Of a stretch of DNA of 11,641 nt, positions 1 through 7,253 are shown piece after piece (the stretch's first letter is position 1; each line of letters begins with the position of its first letter). A program made the translations under genes and the position numbers. This DNA is from Tardiphaga sp. Its GTDB lineage: Bacteria > Pseudomonadota > Alphaproteobacteria > Rhizobiales > Xanthobacteraceae. Below the pieces are notes generated by a model. The model made no database searches. It saw only the letters and a list, made by a program, of their open reading frames with translations, and had not been told where the DNA came from. The stretch covers positions 1 to 11,641 of the forward strand of contig JACMOT010000618.1 of NCBI GenBank assembly GCA_014377915.1, read 5' to 3'.

Positions 1-1
1 C

Positions 2-310
2 GGCGGCCCGCCGGTGGTGATGTACTGGCTGCGCGACACCGCGGTAGCCGCCGTCACCCGCGCCAACATCATTTTGTATTTTGCGATCGCCGACGTCCTG
101 ATCATCATCAGCTATTCGATCGGAGGGCTGTGGAGCTCAGCCATCCTCGGCCTCGCGGTGATCACCGGCCCGCTGTTCGGCCTGGGCCTGTGGCTCGGCT
201 CGAAACTGTTCGGCCGTGCCAGCAACGAGACCTTCCGCCGCATCTGCTACACCCTGATCGTGGTGTCCGCCCTGATCAGCCTGCCGCTGTTCGACGGGCT
301 GTTTCGCTAG
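2..310 (+). CDS. TauE/SafE-family membrane permease, C-terminal fragment
   Basis: Only the last 102 codons are in the window; the reading frame is open to the left edge, so the gene starts upstream. The visible part begins with a GGPPVVMYW stretch, which matches the conserved GGPP(V/I)..Y signature of the second half of TauE/SafE (sulfite/organosulfonate exporter-like) proteins. Two or three hydrophobic segments follow (around bases 59-120, 128-205 and 240-300), ending in a short FDGLFR tail, as expected for an inner-membrane protein finishing on its last helix. Members are thought to move anions such as sulfite, sulfonates or sulfoacetate, but the substrate cannot be told from this fragment. 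A GC-rich hairpin lies 17 bp after the stop codon. The family call is fairly secure and the substrate is unknown. Confidence 0.8.
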   Translation, partial: GGPPVVMYWLRDTAVAAVTRANIILYFAIADVLIIISYSIGGLWSSAILGLAVITGPLFGLGLWLGSKLFGRASNETFRRICYTLIVVSALISLPLFDGLFR

Positions 311-327
311 TCCCACCGCCTTCCTTG

Positions 328-347
328 CGCGGCGCGCGGCCGCCGCG
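328..347 (+). terminator. Possible hairpin terminator after the TauE-like gene
   Basis: A perfect 7-bp GC stem (CGCGGCG at 328-334 and CGCCGCG at 341-347) encloses a 6-nt loop, and only two T residues follow. It sits between the stop codon at 310 and the next gene's start at 391, where a terminator would be expected. The lack of a real T tract makes intrinsic termination uncertain. Confidence 0.3.
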
Positions 348-390
348 TTAGGGTTACCGCGACGCCAAGAAAATTAACCGGGAGAACACC

Positions 391-1335
391 ATGGTCGATC
401 GCCGACATCTGTTGAAGCTCGCGATCGGCAGTGCGGCCGCCCTGTCCGCACCAGCGGCACTGGCCGTGATGCCGGTGAAGCCGCGCACGCGCATCGTGTT
501 TCTCGGCACCAAGGGCGGCCCCCGCGTCGGCGTCGGCGCCTCGAATCCGGCCAATCTCGTCGAAGTCAACGGCACGCCATTCGTCATCGACTGCGGCATG
601 GGCGTCAGCCGGCAACTCGTCAATGCCGGCGTCTCGATCCCGTCGGTGAAGTATATCTTCATCAGCCATCACCATTCGGATCACAACCTCGAATATGGCA
701 ACCTGGCCTACAACGCTTGGGCGGCAGGACTTTCGACGCCGATTCATTCATTCGGCCCCAAGGGCATCGAGCAGATGACCAGGACCTACTGGGACCTCAA
801 CAGGTTCGATGTCGACACCCGGATCGAGGACGAGGGCCGGCCGGATCCGCGCCCGCTCCTGATCGCCAAGGATATTCTTGACGACGGCGTGGTGCTGCAG
901 ACGGCCGATGTAAAAGTCACCGCGTTCCGGACGCCGCATCCGCCCATCATCGACAGCTTCGCCTACAAATTCGAGACGCCGGACGGTACCATCGTTTTCT
1001 CCAGCGACACCGCCTACAATCCGAAGCTCGCCGAATTCGCCAAGGGCGCTGACGTACTGGTTCACGAGGCACTTTACGTCCCGGCAGTCGACAGGCTGGT
1101 GATCAAGACCAAAAATGGCGCGACGCTGAAGAAGCACCTGCTGGAGAGCCACACGACCACCGAAGACGTCGGCCGCATTGCAGCCGCCGCCGGCGTCAAG
1201 GTTCTGGTGCTCAGCCATTTCGTGCCGGGCGATCTCGACGTCACCGACGACGAATGGATGGCGGATGTGAAGAAGCATTTCTCCGGCAGGATCGTGGTGG
1301 CGAAAGACCTGATGCAGTTGATGTTGCCGGTCTAG
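391..1335 (+). CDS. Probable Tat-exported metallo-beta-lactamase-fold hydrolase
   Basis: A 314-residue protein of the metallo-beta-lactamase fold, closest in pattern to the RNase Z-like / arylsulfatase-like branch. Metal-ligand motifs are visible in order: H93-x-H95-x-D97-H98 inside SHHHSDHN, H183 in TPHPP, D206 in SSDT, and H276 near the C-terminus; H225-E226 is also in place. These would hold two metal ions, usually zinc. The N-terminus carries RRHLLKL at residues 4-10, then a hydrophobic stretch and an A-A-L-A site near residue 25, which resembles a twin-arginine signal, so a periplasmic location is likely and tRNA processing is not. The ATG is preceded by GGGAG at 380-384 with good spacing. 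The substrate is unknown; a phosphodiester, sulfate ester or lactone is possible. The gene converges with the amine oxidase gene, leaving 17 bp between their stop codons. Confidence 0.85.
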   Translation: MVDRRHLLKLAIGSAAALSAPAALAVMPVKPRTRIVFLGTKGGPRVGVGASNPANLVEVNGTPFVIDCGMGVSRQLVNAGVSIPSVKYIFISHHHSDHNLEYGNLAYNAWAAGLSTPIHSFGPKGIEQMTRTYWDLNRFDVDTRIEDEGRPDPRPLLIAKDILDDGVVLQTADVKVTAFRTPHPPIIDSFAYKFETPDGTIVFSSDTAYNPKLAEFAKGADVLVHEALYVPAVDRLVIKTKNGATLKKHLLESHTTTEDVGRIAAAAGVKVLVLSHFVPGDLDVTDDEWMADVKKHFSGRIVVAKDLMQLMLPV

Positions 1336-1352
1336 CCGGCGAGCCATTCCAG

Positions 1353-2753
1353 CTATTCGGTCCCGCTTGAGCGCTGCCGCCGCTTCGACGCCCGCGCCGG
1401 CTTTTCCGGCACCGATTCCTTCAGCGCGCCGATCTTCTTCAGCGCCGCTTCGGCGGCGCGATCGCCACTTTCCCAGGCGCCGTCCACGGTGCCCGACAGC
1501 GTCTCATGGGTGGCCTCGCCAGCGAGAAACAAATTCCCCATCGGTTCAATCAATGTCCGGCGCGACGCCTGGCCGCCGGGGGCCGCCGCGGACATCGCGC
1601 CCTGCACGAACGGCGAAGCATTCCAGCGCGTCGCACTGCTCTTCCGCACCGCTGCCTTGATATCGCTGCCGAACAGTTTCGTCAGCCATTCCACCGCGAA
1701 GCCGACCATCCCCGCCTCGCCCTGCGCCGACAGATCGCGGCCGAAGGCGCCAGCGATATCGACCGTGCACAACGACGTGCCGCTGATATTGGCGAACAGC
1801 GCACCCGTGCGCCCATCAAGGCTCTGCTCGATCAGCGTCTCGTCTCGTCCAAGCCCGAGCGGATTGCCGGCCAGTTGCAACGCGATGCGGTCATAGCTGC
1901 CGAGGTTGAGTTTCGCCGCGGCATCGAGCTGCCGCTTCGGCAGTTCCGGCGTGAACCGGATCGCACCCGACGCCAGCACATTGGACGACACGGTGACGAT
2001 TACCGCGCGCGCCGCGATACGGCCCGACGCCGTCTCGACCCCGATGTCACGGCCGCTCCAGACGACGCGCGTCGCCGGTGTCGACAGCGCCACCGGGATG
2101 GCTTCGCCGAGCCTGGCCAGCAGCGCGCCGAGGCCCTGCTGCGTGGCGACAGCAATGGCGCGGTCCTGCGCGCGGAACTGATCCAGCACCGACAGATCCT
2201 TGAGATCCTTGCCGGTGGCCGAGGCGCCGAGCAGGAAATCAATGGTGCCGGCCCAGTCCCCCAGATCCTTCGGCAACACCGCCGCGCAGGCGCCGTCACC
2301 ACCCTTGCGCGCGGCCTCGTCGATGGCGCGGTTGGCGCGCACCAGGGTCGCCAGCAGATCCTCGGTCTCGCCGGCGCGGGCATTGCGGCGGCCGATGCGC
2401 AGGCGCTGGCTGGGCGGCGACGGCGCGACATCGACGCCGGCACCGCGCGCCAGCTTGACCAGCGCATTGGTTTCCGGCGTATGCAACCAGCGCGCGCCGC
2501 GGTCGAACGGCGCCTCGAAAGTCGTGGCACCAGTGCTGCAACGGCCGCCGATCTTGCCGGACGCTTCCAGCACCAGCACCTTGCGGTTGGCGGCCATCAC
2601 CCGGCGCGCGGCGGCAATGCCGGCCGCACCGGCGCCGATCACGACAATATCGGCCTCGCGCGGCAATGCCGCGCCCCACGCCCTTGCGCCGAGCAGCGGC
2701 GCCAGCGCCAATGCCGTCGACGCCGACAGGAAGTCGCGGCGCGAAATTGTCAT
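1353..2753 (-). CDS. Tat-exported FAD-dependent amine oxidase-like oxidoreductase
   Basis: A 466-residue flavoprotein of the flavin monoamine oxidase family. Such enzymes oxidise amines or related substrates with FAD and release H2O2, or pass electrons on. Residues 4-10 are SRRDFLS, a clear twin-arginine motif, followed by a hydrophobic stretch to about residue 28, so export of the folded protein is likely. A Rossmann FAD-binding motif lies at 36-70 (VVIGAGAAG, then the acidic E63 and GGRC). The C-terminal FAD motif GNLFLAGEATHE...G..DGA..SG is at 406-431. A TRWNASPF..GAMS segment at about 375-390 matches the family's substrate/flavin region. The last 20 residues are basic and low-complexity. 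The frame stays open 38 codons upstream, but the ATG at 2753 puts the Tat signal at the N-terminus, so it is preferred although only a weak GGAAA lies upstream. The substrate is unknown. Confidence 0.85.
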   Translation of the reverse strand: MTISRRDFLSASTALALAPLLGARAWGAALPREADIVVIGAGAAGIAAARRVMAANRKVLVLEASGKIGGRCSTGATTFEAPFDRGARWLHTPETNALVKLARGAGVDVAPSPPSQRLRIGRRNARAGETEDLLATLVRANRAIDEAARKGGDGACAAVLPKDLGDWAGTIDFLLGASATGKDLKDLSVLDQFRAQDRAIAVATQQGLGALLARLGEAIPVALSTPATRVVWSGRDIGVETASGRIAARAVIVTVSSNVLASGAIRFTPELPKRQLDAAAKLNLGSYDRIALQLAGNPLGLGRDETLIEQSLDGRTGALFANISGTSLCTVDIAGAFGRDLSAQGEAGMVGFAVEWLTKLFGSDIKAAVRKSSATRWNASPFVQGAMSAAAPGGQASRRTLIEPMGNLFLAGEATHETLSGTVDGAWESGDRAAEAALKKIGALKESVPEKPARASKRRQRSSGTE

Positions 2754-2943
2754 GGCATGGTTTCCGAAACTTTGAGAAGCGCGAGGATGTCCGGCAAACT
2801 TTGCCGGATTCACCGGGGAGCGGCAACTCTCATGGTGAATCAAGCATGACGGGCCGCGCGCCGCCATGAACCAAATCGAAATGGCTCTTGACCATGATTG
2901 ACCTGAAGGAAGCGGCCGTTACGAGCCGCGGGGAGTGACGATC

Positions 2944-3828
2944 ATGGGATTGGTGCTCGATACGGTCGGAAAATGGATTGCGGGCTATCTCCAGAAGGAG
3001 CTGCCGGGCTATGAGCCTTTCACACCCAGCGATCCGGAACGCCTGCGCGACGTGATCCAGGAAGGCGACGTGCTGCTGGTCGAGGGCAACAACCATATCT
3101 CCGGCATCATCAAATATCTGACCCAGTCGACCTGGTCGCATGCCGCGCTCTATGTCGGGGTGATCGATGGCGCTTCCGAACCCGACGGCGAGCCGCATGT
3201 GCTGATCGAGGCCAATATCGGCGAAGGCGTGACCTCGGCGCCGCTATCGAAATATTTTTCGTATCACACAAGGCTGTGCCGGCCGGTCGGGTTGTCCTTC
3301 GAGGACCGCACCACCGTGTGCCGCTACGCGATCAACCGGATCGGCTTTGGCTACGACACCAAGAACATCGTCGATCTGATGCGTTTCCTGATTCCGCTGC
3401 CGGTGCCGCAGCGCTGGCGCCGCCGCATGATCGCATTCGGCTCCGGCGATCCCAGCAAGATCATCTGCTCGGCGCTGATCGCGCAGGCCTTCGACGCCGT
3501 GCGCTATCCGATCCTGCCGAAGATCACCCGCGCCGGCAGCCGCCAGGCGCGCCGCGAAATCCTGCACATCCGCGATTCCTCGCTGTACATGCCGCGGGAC
3601 TTCGACATCTCGCCCTATTTCGACGTCGTCAAACCGACCATCGAACTCGGCTTCGACTACACCGCCCTGCACTGGGCCGACAAGCAGAAACCGCTCCGGG
3701 AGGTAGCGGGCGCTATCGGCTCGTTTCCCGAAACCACCCCCGCGCCGCCGCTCGTTCCTGCGACGACTGGTCCGCAAGCGTCGATTTTTGGCGAACAAAT
3801 GAGGGCGGGGATCCCGCGGGTGGCGTGA
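2944..3828 (+). CDS. YiiX/YebB-like permuted papain-fold hydrolase (peptidase C92 type)
   Basis: A 294-residue protein resembling the YaeF/YiiX family of permuted NlpC/P60 (papain-like) amidases, in which the catalytic His comes before the Cys. The N-terminal half has EGDVLLVEG...SGIIKYLTQSTWSHAALYVG at residues 40-72 with the presumed His66. An acidic residue follows in LIEAN (Glu89), and the presumed nucleophile Cys175 is in KIICSALIAQAF. A family-like YMPRDFDISPYF block lies at 215-226. Relatives are suggested to act on lipids or on amide bonds of peptides, but the reaction is not established for this one. No signal peptide is obvious. ATG 2944 is chosen over the in-frame GTG at 2935 because the GGGGAG at 2930-2935 is correctly spaced for the ATG and overlaps the GTG. 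The gene is divergent from the amine oxidase and ends 7 bp from the convergent permease stop codon. Confidence 0.8.
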   Translation: MGLVLDTVGKWIAGYLQKELPGYEPFTPSDPERLRDVIQEGDVLLVEGNNHISGIIKYLTQSTWSHAALYVGVIDGASEPDGEPHVLIEANIGEGVTSAPLSKYFSYHTRLCRPVGLSFEDRTTVCRYAINRIGFGYDTKNIVDLMRFLIPLPVPQRWRRRMIAFGSGDPSKIICSALIAQAFDAVRYPILPKITRAGSRQARREILHIRDSSLYMPRDFDISPYFDVVKPTIELGFDYTALHWADKQKPLREVAGAIGSFPETTPAPPLVPATTGPQASIFGEQMRAGIPRVA

Positions 3829-3835
3829 CGCGCGG

Positions 3836-4687
3836 TTACGACTTCACCGCGCCCGCCGTCAGACCGCCGACCATGTAGCGCTTGAAGGCGTAGTACATCG
3901 CCGCCGGCGGCAGGGCGTAGATCAGGCCGGTCGTCATCAGCAATTCCCACGGCGAATCGTCAGCGGCGAGAAAGTTGCCGAGCGCCACCGGCAGCGTGAT
4001 CTCGGTATCCTTCGACAGCAGCAGGAACGCGTAGAGATATTCGTTCCAGGCCAGCAGCACCGCATAGGCGCCGACCGCCACCAGCGACGGCATCATAAGC
4101 GGCAGATAGACCATGCGAAACAGCTGCATGGTGGTGGCGCCGTCCATGATCGCAGCCTCGTCGAGTTCGACCGGCAGCTTGTCGGACGCCTGCTTCAGCA
4201 CCCAGATCGCATAGGGCGAGGCGATCGTCACCATCGCCAGGATCAGCGCCCAGTGATTGTTGAGCAGGCCGTAATTGCCCATGGTGCGGTACATCGGCAC
4301 GGCCAGGAACGCCGCCGGAATGAAATAGGTGAACAGCGCCAGGTTCATCACCAGCCGCCCACCCGGCACCCGCAACCGCGAGATCGCGAATGCCGCCGCG
4401 GTCGCGATCAGCAGCGTCAGCACGCCGGCCGACAAGGCGATCACCGTCGAATTCCAGAACTGCGCCCAGAAGTCACGCAAAAAATAATGCTGCTGGCGGA
4501 ACACGATCTCGAAATTGTGCAGCGTCGGATGATCCGGCCACAGCTTGCCGGCAAAGGCATCCTGCTTCGGTGAGATCGCGAACAGGAACAGATGATAGAT
4601 CGGCAGCATGGTCCAGATGAAGACGGGAATGCCGATCAGCAGCAGTTTCGCTTCGGCGCCAACTTCGCGCAGGGAAGGGAGTCTCAT
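3836..4687 (-). CDS. Carbohydrate ABC transporter permease, MalG type
   Basis: A 283-residue inner-membrane permease subunit of an ABC importer (CUT1-type sugar family). It has about six hydrophobic segments, near residues 15-37, 82-105, 114-134, 145-166, 198-222 and 250-268. The cytoplasmic EAA loop at 174-200 (ELDEAAIMDGATTMQLFRMV, then YLP) is the site that docks the ATPase. N79-S-T-V in the NSTVIAL block and the C-terminal F-K-R-Y-M-V-G-G-L-T-A-G-A-V-K motif are typical of MalG-like proteins. The frame is open well upstream inside the neighbouring gene, but the ATG at 4687 begins a normal N-terminus and overlaps the stop codon of the upstream permease in a 4-bp ATGA, which suggests translational coupling. 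It is the last gene of the operon, and no ATP-binding subunit follows. The substrate is unknown. Confidence 0.9.
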   Translation of the reverse strand: MRLPSLREVGAEAKLLLIGIPVFIWTMLPIYHLFLFAISPKQDAFAGKLWPDHPTLHNFEIVFRQQHYFLRDFWAQFWNSTVIALSAGVLTLLIATAAAFAISRLRVPGGRLVMNLALFTYFIPAAFLAVPMYRTMGNYGLLNNHWALILAMVTIASPYAIWVLKQASDKLPVELDEAAIMDGATTMQLFRMVYLPLMMPSLVAVGAYAVLLAWNEYLYAFLLLSKDTEITLPVALGNFLAADDSPWELLMTTGLIYALPPAAMYYAFKRYMVGGLTAGAVKS

Positions 4688-5562
4688 CGCGACAACCGTT
4701 TCATCATGAAATACACCAGCGGCAGTACCAGCGGCAACGCGCAGACGATCGCCGCCATCGACAAATCGAGCTGGTCGAGACGCAGATAGCGAATGCCCAG
4801 CGTCGCCAACACATGGGTGAGATCGGCCGGGCCGCCGCCGGTCAGCAGATAGACGCTGTTGAAATCGCCAAGCGTCCAGATCATCGAGAGCAGCGTGCAG
4901 GTGATGTACAGCGTGCGCATCGACGGCCAGGTGATGAAGCGGAATTTCTGCCACCAGCTGGCGCCGTCGACTTCCGCCGCCTCGAACTGGTCGTCCGGAA
5001 TCGCCAGCCGTCCGGTCATCAGGATCAGCGTCCAGAATGGCAGCGATTTCCAGATATGCATGCCGATCGCCATGGTCAGCGCGATGGTGGGATCGTTGAG
5101 CCAGTTCGGCCCGTCCTCGCCGGTGAATTTGAAGATCAGATTATTGACCATGCCCCATTCGGGATTGAACATGAATCGCACCGACAGGATGGTCGGGATC
5201 GACGGCACCGCCCAGGGCAGGATGAACAGCACCGACAGCCATTTGATCCAGGTCCGCGACTGGATGAAGAAGCCCGACAGGCCGAGCGCGATCAGCATCT
5301 TGATGTTGATGCCAATCACCAGGAAGATCAGCGTGTTGATCGCCGCGCGCGCGAAAATCGGGTCGTTGTACAACGCGACATAGCTCGCCGGGTGTCGGGC
5401 CAGCCACAGGCCGTAGCCGACCGGATAGACCACGAAGGCCGCGAACACGAGCATATATGGCGCCAGCAGCGCCAGTCCCCAGACATGCGGCGTCGACAGC
5501 CGCGACGACCACGGCTTTCGCGGGATGGTGTCGTGGCGGGTAGAGAGCGTGATCGAGGTCAT
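4684..5562 (-). CDS. Sugar ABC transporter permease, MalF/UgpA type
   Basis: A 292-residue membrane permease that would pair with the MalG-type subunit. There are about six hydrophobic segments, near 28-53, 75-100, 107-125, 158-182, 217-238 and 266-287. The EAA loop lies at 188-213 (IPDDQFEAAEVDGASWWQKF, then RFITWP), and a conserved LTGGGPADLTHVLAT block follows at 240-254. The stretch between the first membrane helix and the NTLIF block is shorter than in textbook MalF/UgpA proteins: the usual SFTDWN...FVGLDNY region is reduced to RHPASYVALYNDPIFARAA. The start ATG has only a weak AGG-like ribosome site. It is separated from the binding-protein gene upstream by a 168-bp spacer that is mostly inverted repeat, and it overlaps the next permease by 4 bp. 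The substrate is unknown. Confidence 0.9.
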   Translation of the reverse strand: MTSITLSTRHDTIPRKPWSSRLSTPHVWGLALLAPYMLVFAAFVVYPVGYGLWLARHPASYVALYNDPIFARAAINTLIFLVIGINIKMLIALGLSGFFIQSRTWIKWLSVLFILPWAVPSIPTILSVRFMFNPEWGMVNNLIFKFTGEDGPNWLNDPTIALTMAIGMHIWKSLPFWTLILMTGRLAIPDDQFEAAEVDGASWWQKFRFITWPSMRTLYITCTLLSMIWTLGDFNSVYLLTGGGPADLTHVLATLGIRYLRLDQLDLSMAAIVCALPLVLPLVYFMMKRLSR

Positions 5563-5598
5563 GCACTGCCTATCATCGTTTCGTCCAACCCCAATCGG

Positions 5599-5721
5599 TC
5601 ATTCCGGGGCGCAAGCGCCGCGAGGCGATTGCGAACCCGGAATCCCGAAATGAGAGGTACAGGGACAGAGCCGCCTGAGGTTCCGGGTTCGCTCGCGCTG
5701 CGCGCGCTCGCCCCGGAACGA
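5599..5721. repeat. Long imperfect inverted repeat inside the ABC operon
   Basis: The outer arms TCATTCCGGGGC (5599-5610) and GCCCCGGAACGA (5710-5721) pair with one mismatch. The inner arms GCGAACCCGGAA (5631-5642) and TTCCGGGTTCGC (5681-5692) pair perfectly over 12 bp. The GC-rich 17-20 nt between inner and outer arms pair only partly, and a 38-nt loop sits in the middle. It fills most of the spacer between the binding-protein stop codon and the first permease start. Its sequence resembles repeats that I remember as dispersed through Bradyrhizobium-type genomes. In RNA it would form a long stem-loop that could protect the binding-protein mRNA end or reduce read-through into the permeases. 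Confidence 0.8.
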
Positions 5722-5730
5722 CAGTGACTG

Positions 5731-7113
5731 CTAACCCGCCACCTGCTTGATCCGCGCGATCAGCTCATCAACCGCCTTGTCGACCGGTACCTTTTCGCTG
5801 ACGACGCGGTTCATCGCCTTGGCCCAGACGTTCTCGTTGTTCAGGATCGTGAACTTGTAGTTGCGCACGAAATCGAAGGTAGAGGTGCCCGCCTTGAACT
5901 GGTTCCAGACCGCCTTGCGATGGTGATCGGCCTGCCAGAACGGGCTGGCCTGTCCGGCGATCGTCACCGGAAACCAGCGGCCCAGCGCGCCTTCGACATA
6001 AGGCTGCAGGTTTTCCTCCTGCAACAGGAATTTGACGAATTCCTTGGCCTGCGGCTTGTTCTTCGAGGCGCTGAAGATCATGCCGGTCTTGACGTCGGAG
6101 CGATATTTGATCGGCGTGCCGTCGGGCTTGTTGGGGAACGCCGCGGTGATGATGGTTTCCTCATAGGCCTTCTTGCCGGCCGCGCGCTGCTCCGGCGTCA
6201 GCGCCTGGTTCTGCGAATCCTCGAACCATTTTCCCGCGATCGAGATGGTGAAATTATGCGTCATCACGGTGGTGCGGTTGTGGAAGGCGACGTTGTTGTC
6301 GGGGTCCTTCCAGGTCGTCGAGGAGGGCGGCGTGCAGCCCTTGATGTAGGGATCGGTGTAATCCTTGAGCGCGCCGATCAGGCCCTCGCGAACCTTGGGA
6401 TCGTCGACCAGCAGTCTGCCGTCATCATCCACCAGCCGGACATTGTAGGCGTCCATGAAGGTGTAGAACGACTGGAAGGAGTCGGTGGATTCGACGCCCA
6501 TCGGCATGCCGATGCCGTAGCCGCGGGTGCCGGACGCCTTGCGATAGGCCGGCTGCACCTTGTCGCACCAGAATGACCAATAGCCCTTCCAGTCGGTCGG
6601 AATGTCACTGACCTTGAAACCGGACTGCTCCAGCATGTCGCTCCAGATCTGCACATGCATCGACTGCTGCTTCAGCGGGAAGCCGTAATAGGCCTTTTTC
6701 TTGGTCTGGTCGTTATAGAGATAGGCGGTCTCGATGGTGTTGGGCGCGAAGGCCGACTTCATCGGCGCCAGGATGTCGGTGAGATCCTCGAGCTTGCCCT
6801 CGAACGCCCATTTGCCGGAGGCCTGGACGTCATAGGTGTCGGCATAGGCGACGTCCGGCGGCGTGCCGGAATCCAGCGCCGCCACGGTCTTCGGGATCAT
6901 GTCCTGGATGGCATATTGCGACAGCTCGACCTTGATGCCGGTCTTGGCCTCGAACTTCTTGATCGCCGCGATCAGCGAATCGTCCTCGGAGCGATAAAAC
7001 CCCTTGCTGAACCAGACCGTGATCGATTGTTGCGCCAGCGCGGGCGCCGCGCTGTAGAACAGGCCAATGGCCGCAATGGTGAATGCAAGCGGACGCGTCG
7101 TCTTGAATGCCAC
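5731..7113 (-). CDS. Extracellular solute-binding protein (family 1) of an ABC importer
   Basis: A 460-residue periplasmic binding protein, first gene of the ABC operon. Residues 1-27 form a Sec signal peptide: basic start, a hydrophobic core, and cleavage after A-P-A-L-A before QQ. There is no lipobox cysteine. The mature N-terminus ITVWFSKGFYRSEDD...FEAKTGIKVELSQY and the GTPPDVAYADTYD block are typical of family 1 (maltose/oligosaccharide-type) binding proteins. Many aromatic residues in the middle (for example the WKGYWSFW stretch) suit sugar stacking, but the ligand is unknown. Translation probably starts at GTG (7113-7111), because a strong AGGGGAGGAA site sits 8 nt upstream. The 140-bp gap to the MFS gene must hold the operon's promoter; I see no convincing -35/-10 pair in it. 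Confidence 0.9.
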   Translation of the reverse strand: MAFKTTRPLAFTIAAIGLFYSAAPALAQQSITVWFSKGFYRSEDDSLIAAIKKFEAKTGIKVELSQYAIQDMIPKTVAALDSGTPPDVAYADTYDVQASGKWAFEGKLEDLTDILAPMKSAFAPNTIETAYLYNDQTKKKAYYGFPLKQQSMHVQIWSDMLEQSGFKVSDIPTDWKGYWSFWCDKVQPAYRKASGTRGYGIGMPMGVESTDSFQSFYTFMDAYNVRLVDDDGRLLVDDPKVREGLIGALKDYTDPYIKGCTPPSSTTWKDPDNNVAFHNRTTVMTHNFTISIAGKWFEDSQNQALTPEQRAAGKKAYEETIITAAFPNKPDGTPIKYRSDVKTGMIFSASKNKPQAKEFVKFLLQEENLQPYVEGALGRWFPVTIAGQASPFWQADHHRKAVWNQFKAGTSTFDFVRNYKFTILNNENVWAKAMNRVVSEKVPVDKAVDELIARIKQVAG

Positions 7114-7120
7114 GATGGTC

Positions 7121-7130
7121 TTCCTCCCCT
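7121..7130 (-). promoter_or_regulatory. Strong ribosome binding site fixing a GTG start
   Basis: On the minus strand this reads AGGGGAGGAA, close to an ideal Shine-Dalgarno, ending 7 nt before the GTG codon at 7113-7111. It fixes the start of the solute-binding protein and fits the need for more binding protein than permease. Confidence 0.75.
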
Positions 7131-7253
7131 GGTCGTTTATTTTCGGCCAGACTACCGAATTCCAACGTGCCGTCCAGAAGAGACCATGCTGCAGTGCCGA
7201 GCCAGGCGAAATAAGCGCGGGACGAATAGCGGCGCTAAATGCCCGCTTGGCTT

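Noticed and set aside
1327..1341. Short GCCGG/CCGGC stem at the convergent ends of the hydrolase and amine oxidase genes
   Set aside because: It is only 5 bp with no T run, too weak to call a terminator.
1506..2849. A 447-codon open frame on the plus strand opposite the amine oxidase gene
   Set aside because: It is rich in Arg, Ala, Gly and His with no domain, and is a GC-driven antisense shadow of a gene with clear FAD motifs.
4688..4954. An 89-codon upstream extension of the MalG-type permease
   Set aside because: It lies in the coding sequence of the upstream permease, is low-complexity, and the ATGA overlap at 4684-4687 is a standard start.
5452..5459. CATATATG, similar to the ArsR operator arms
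   Set aside because: It is a single 8-bp palindrome inside the permease coding sequence without the 10-bp spacer arrangement; probably chance.
4813..5727. A 304-codon open frame on the plus strand opposite the MalF-type permease
   Set aside because: The composition is Arg/Gln/Asp-rich and unlike a folded protein, and it lies opposite a well-supported permease and the repeat.
7114..7253. Search for a sigma-54 or sigma-70 promoter before the binding-protein gene
   Set aside because: GGCAC-containing stretches lack the correctly spaced GC, and the best -35/-10 pair (TTGGAA with an A-rich -10) is too poor to report.
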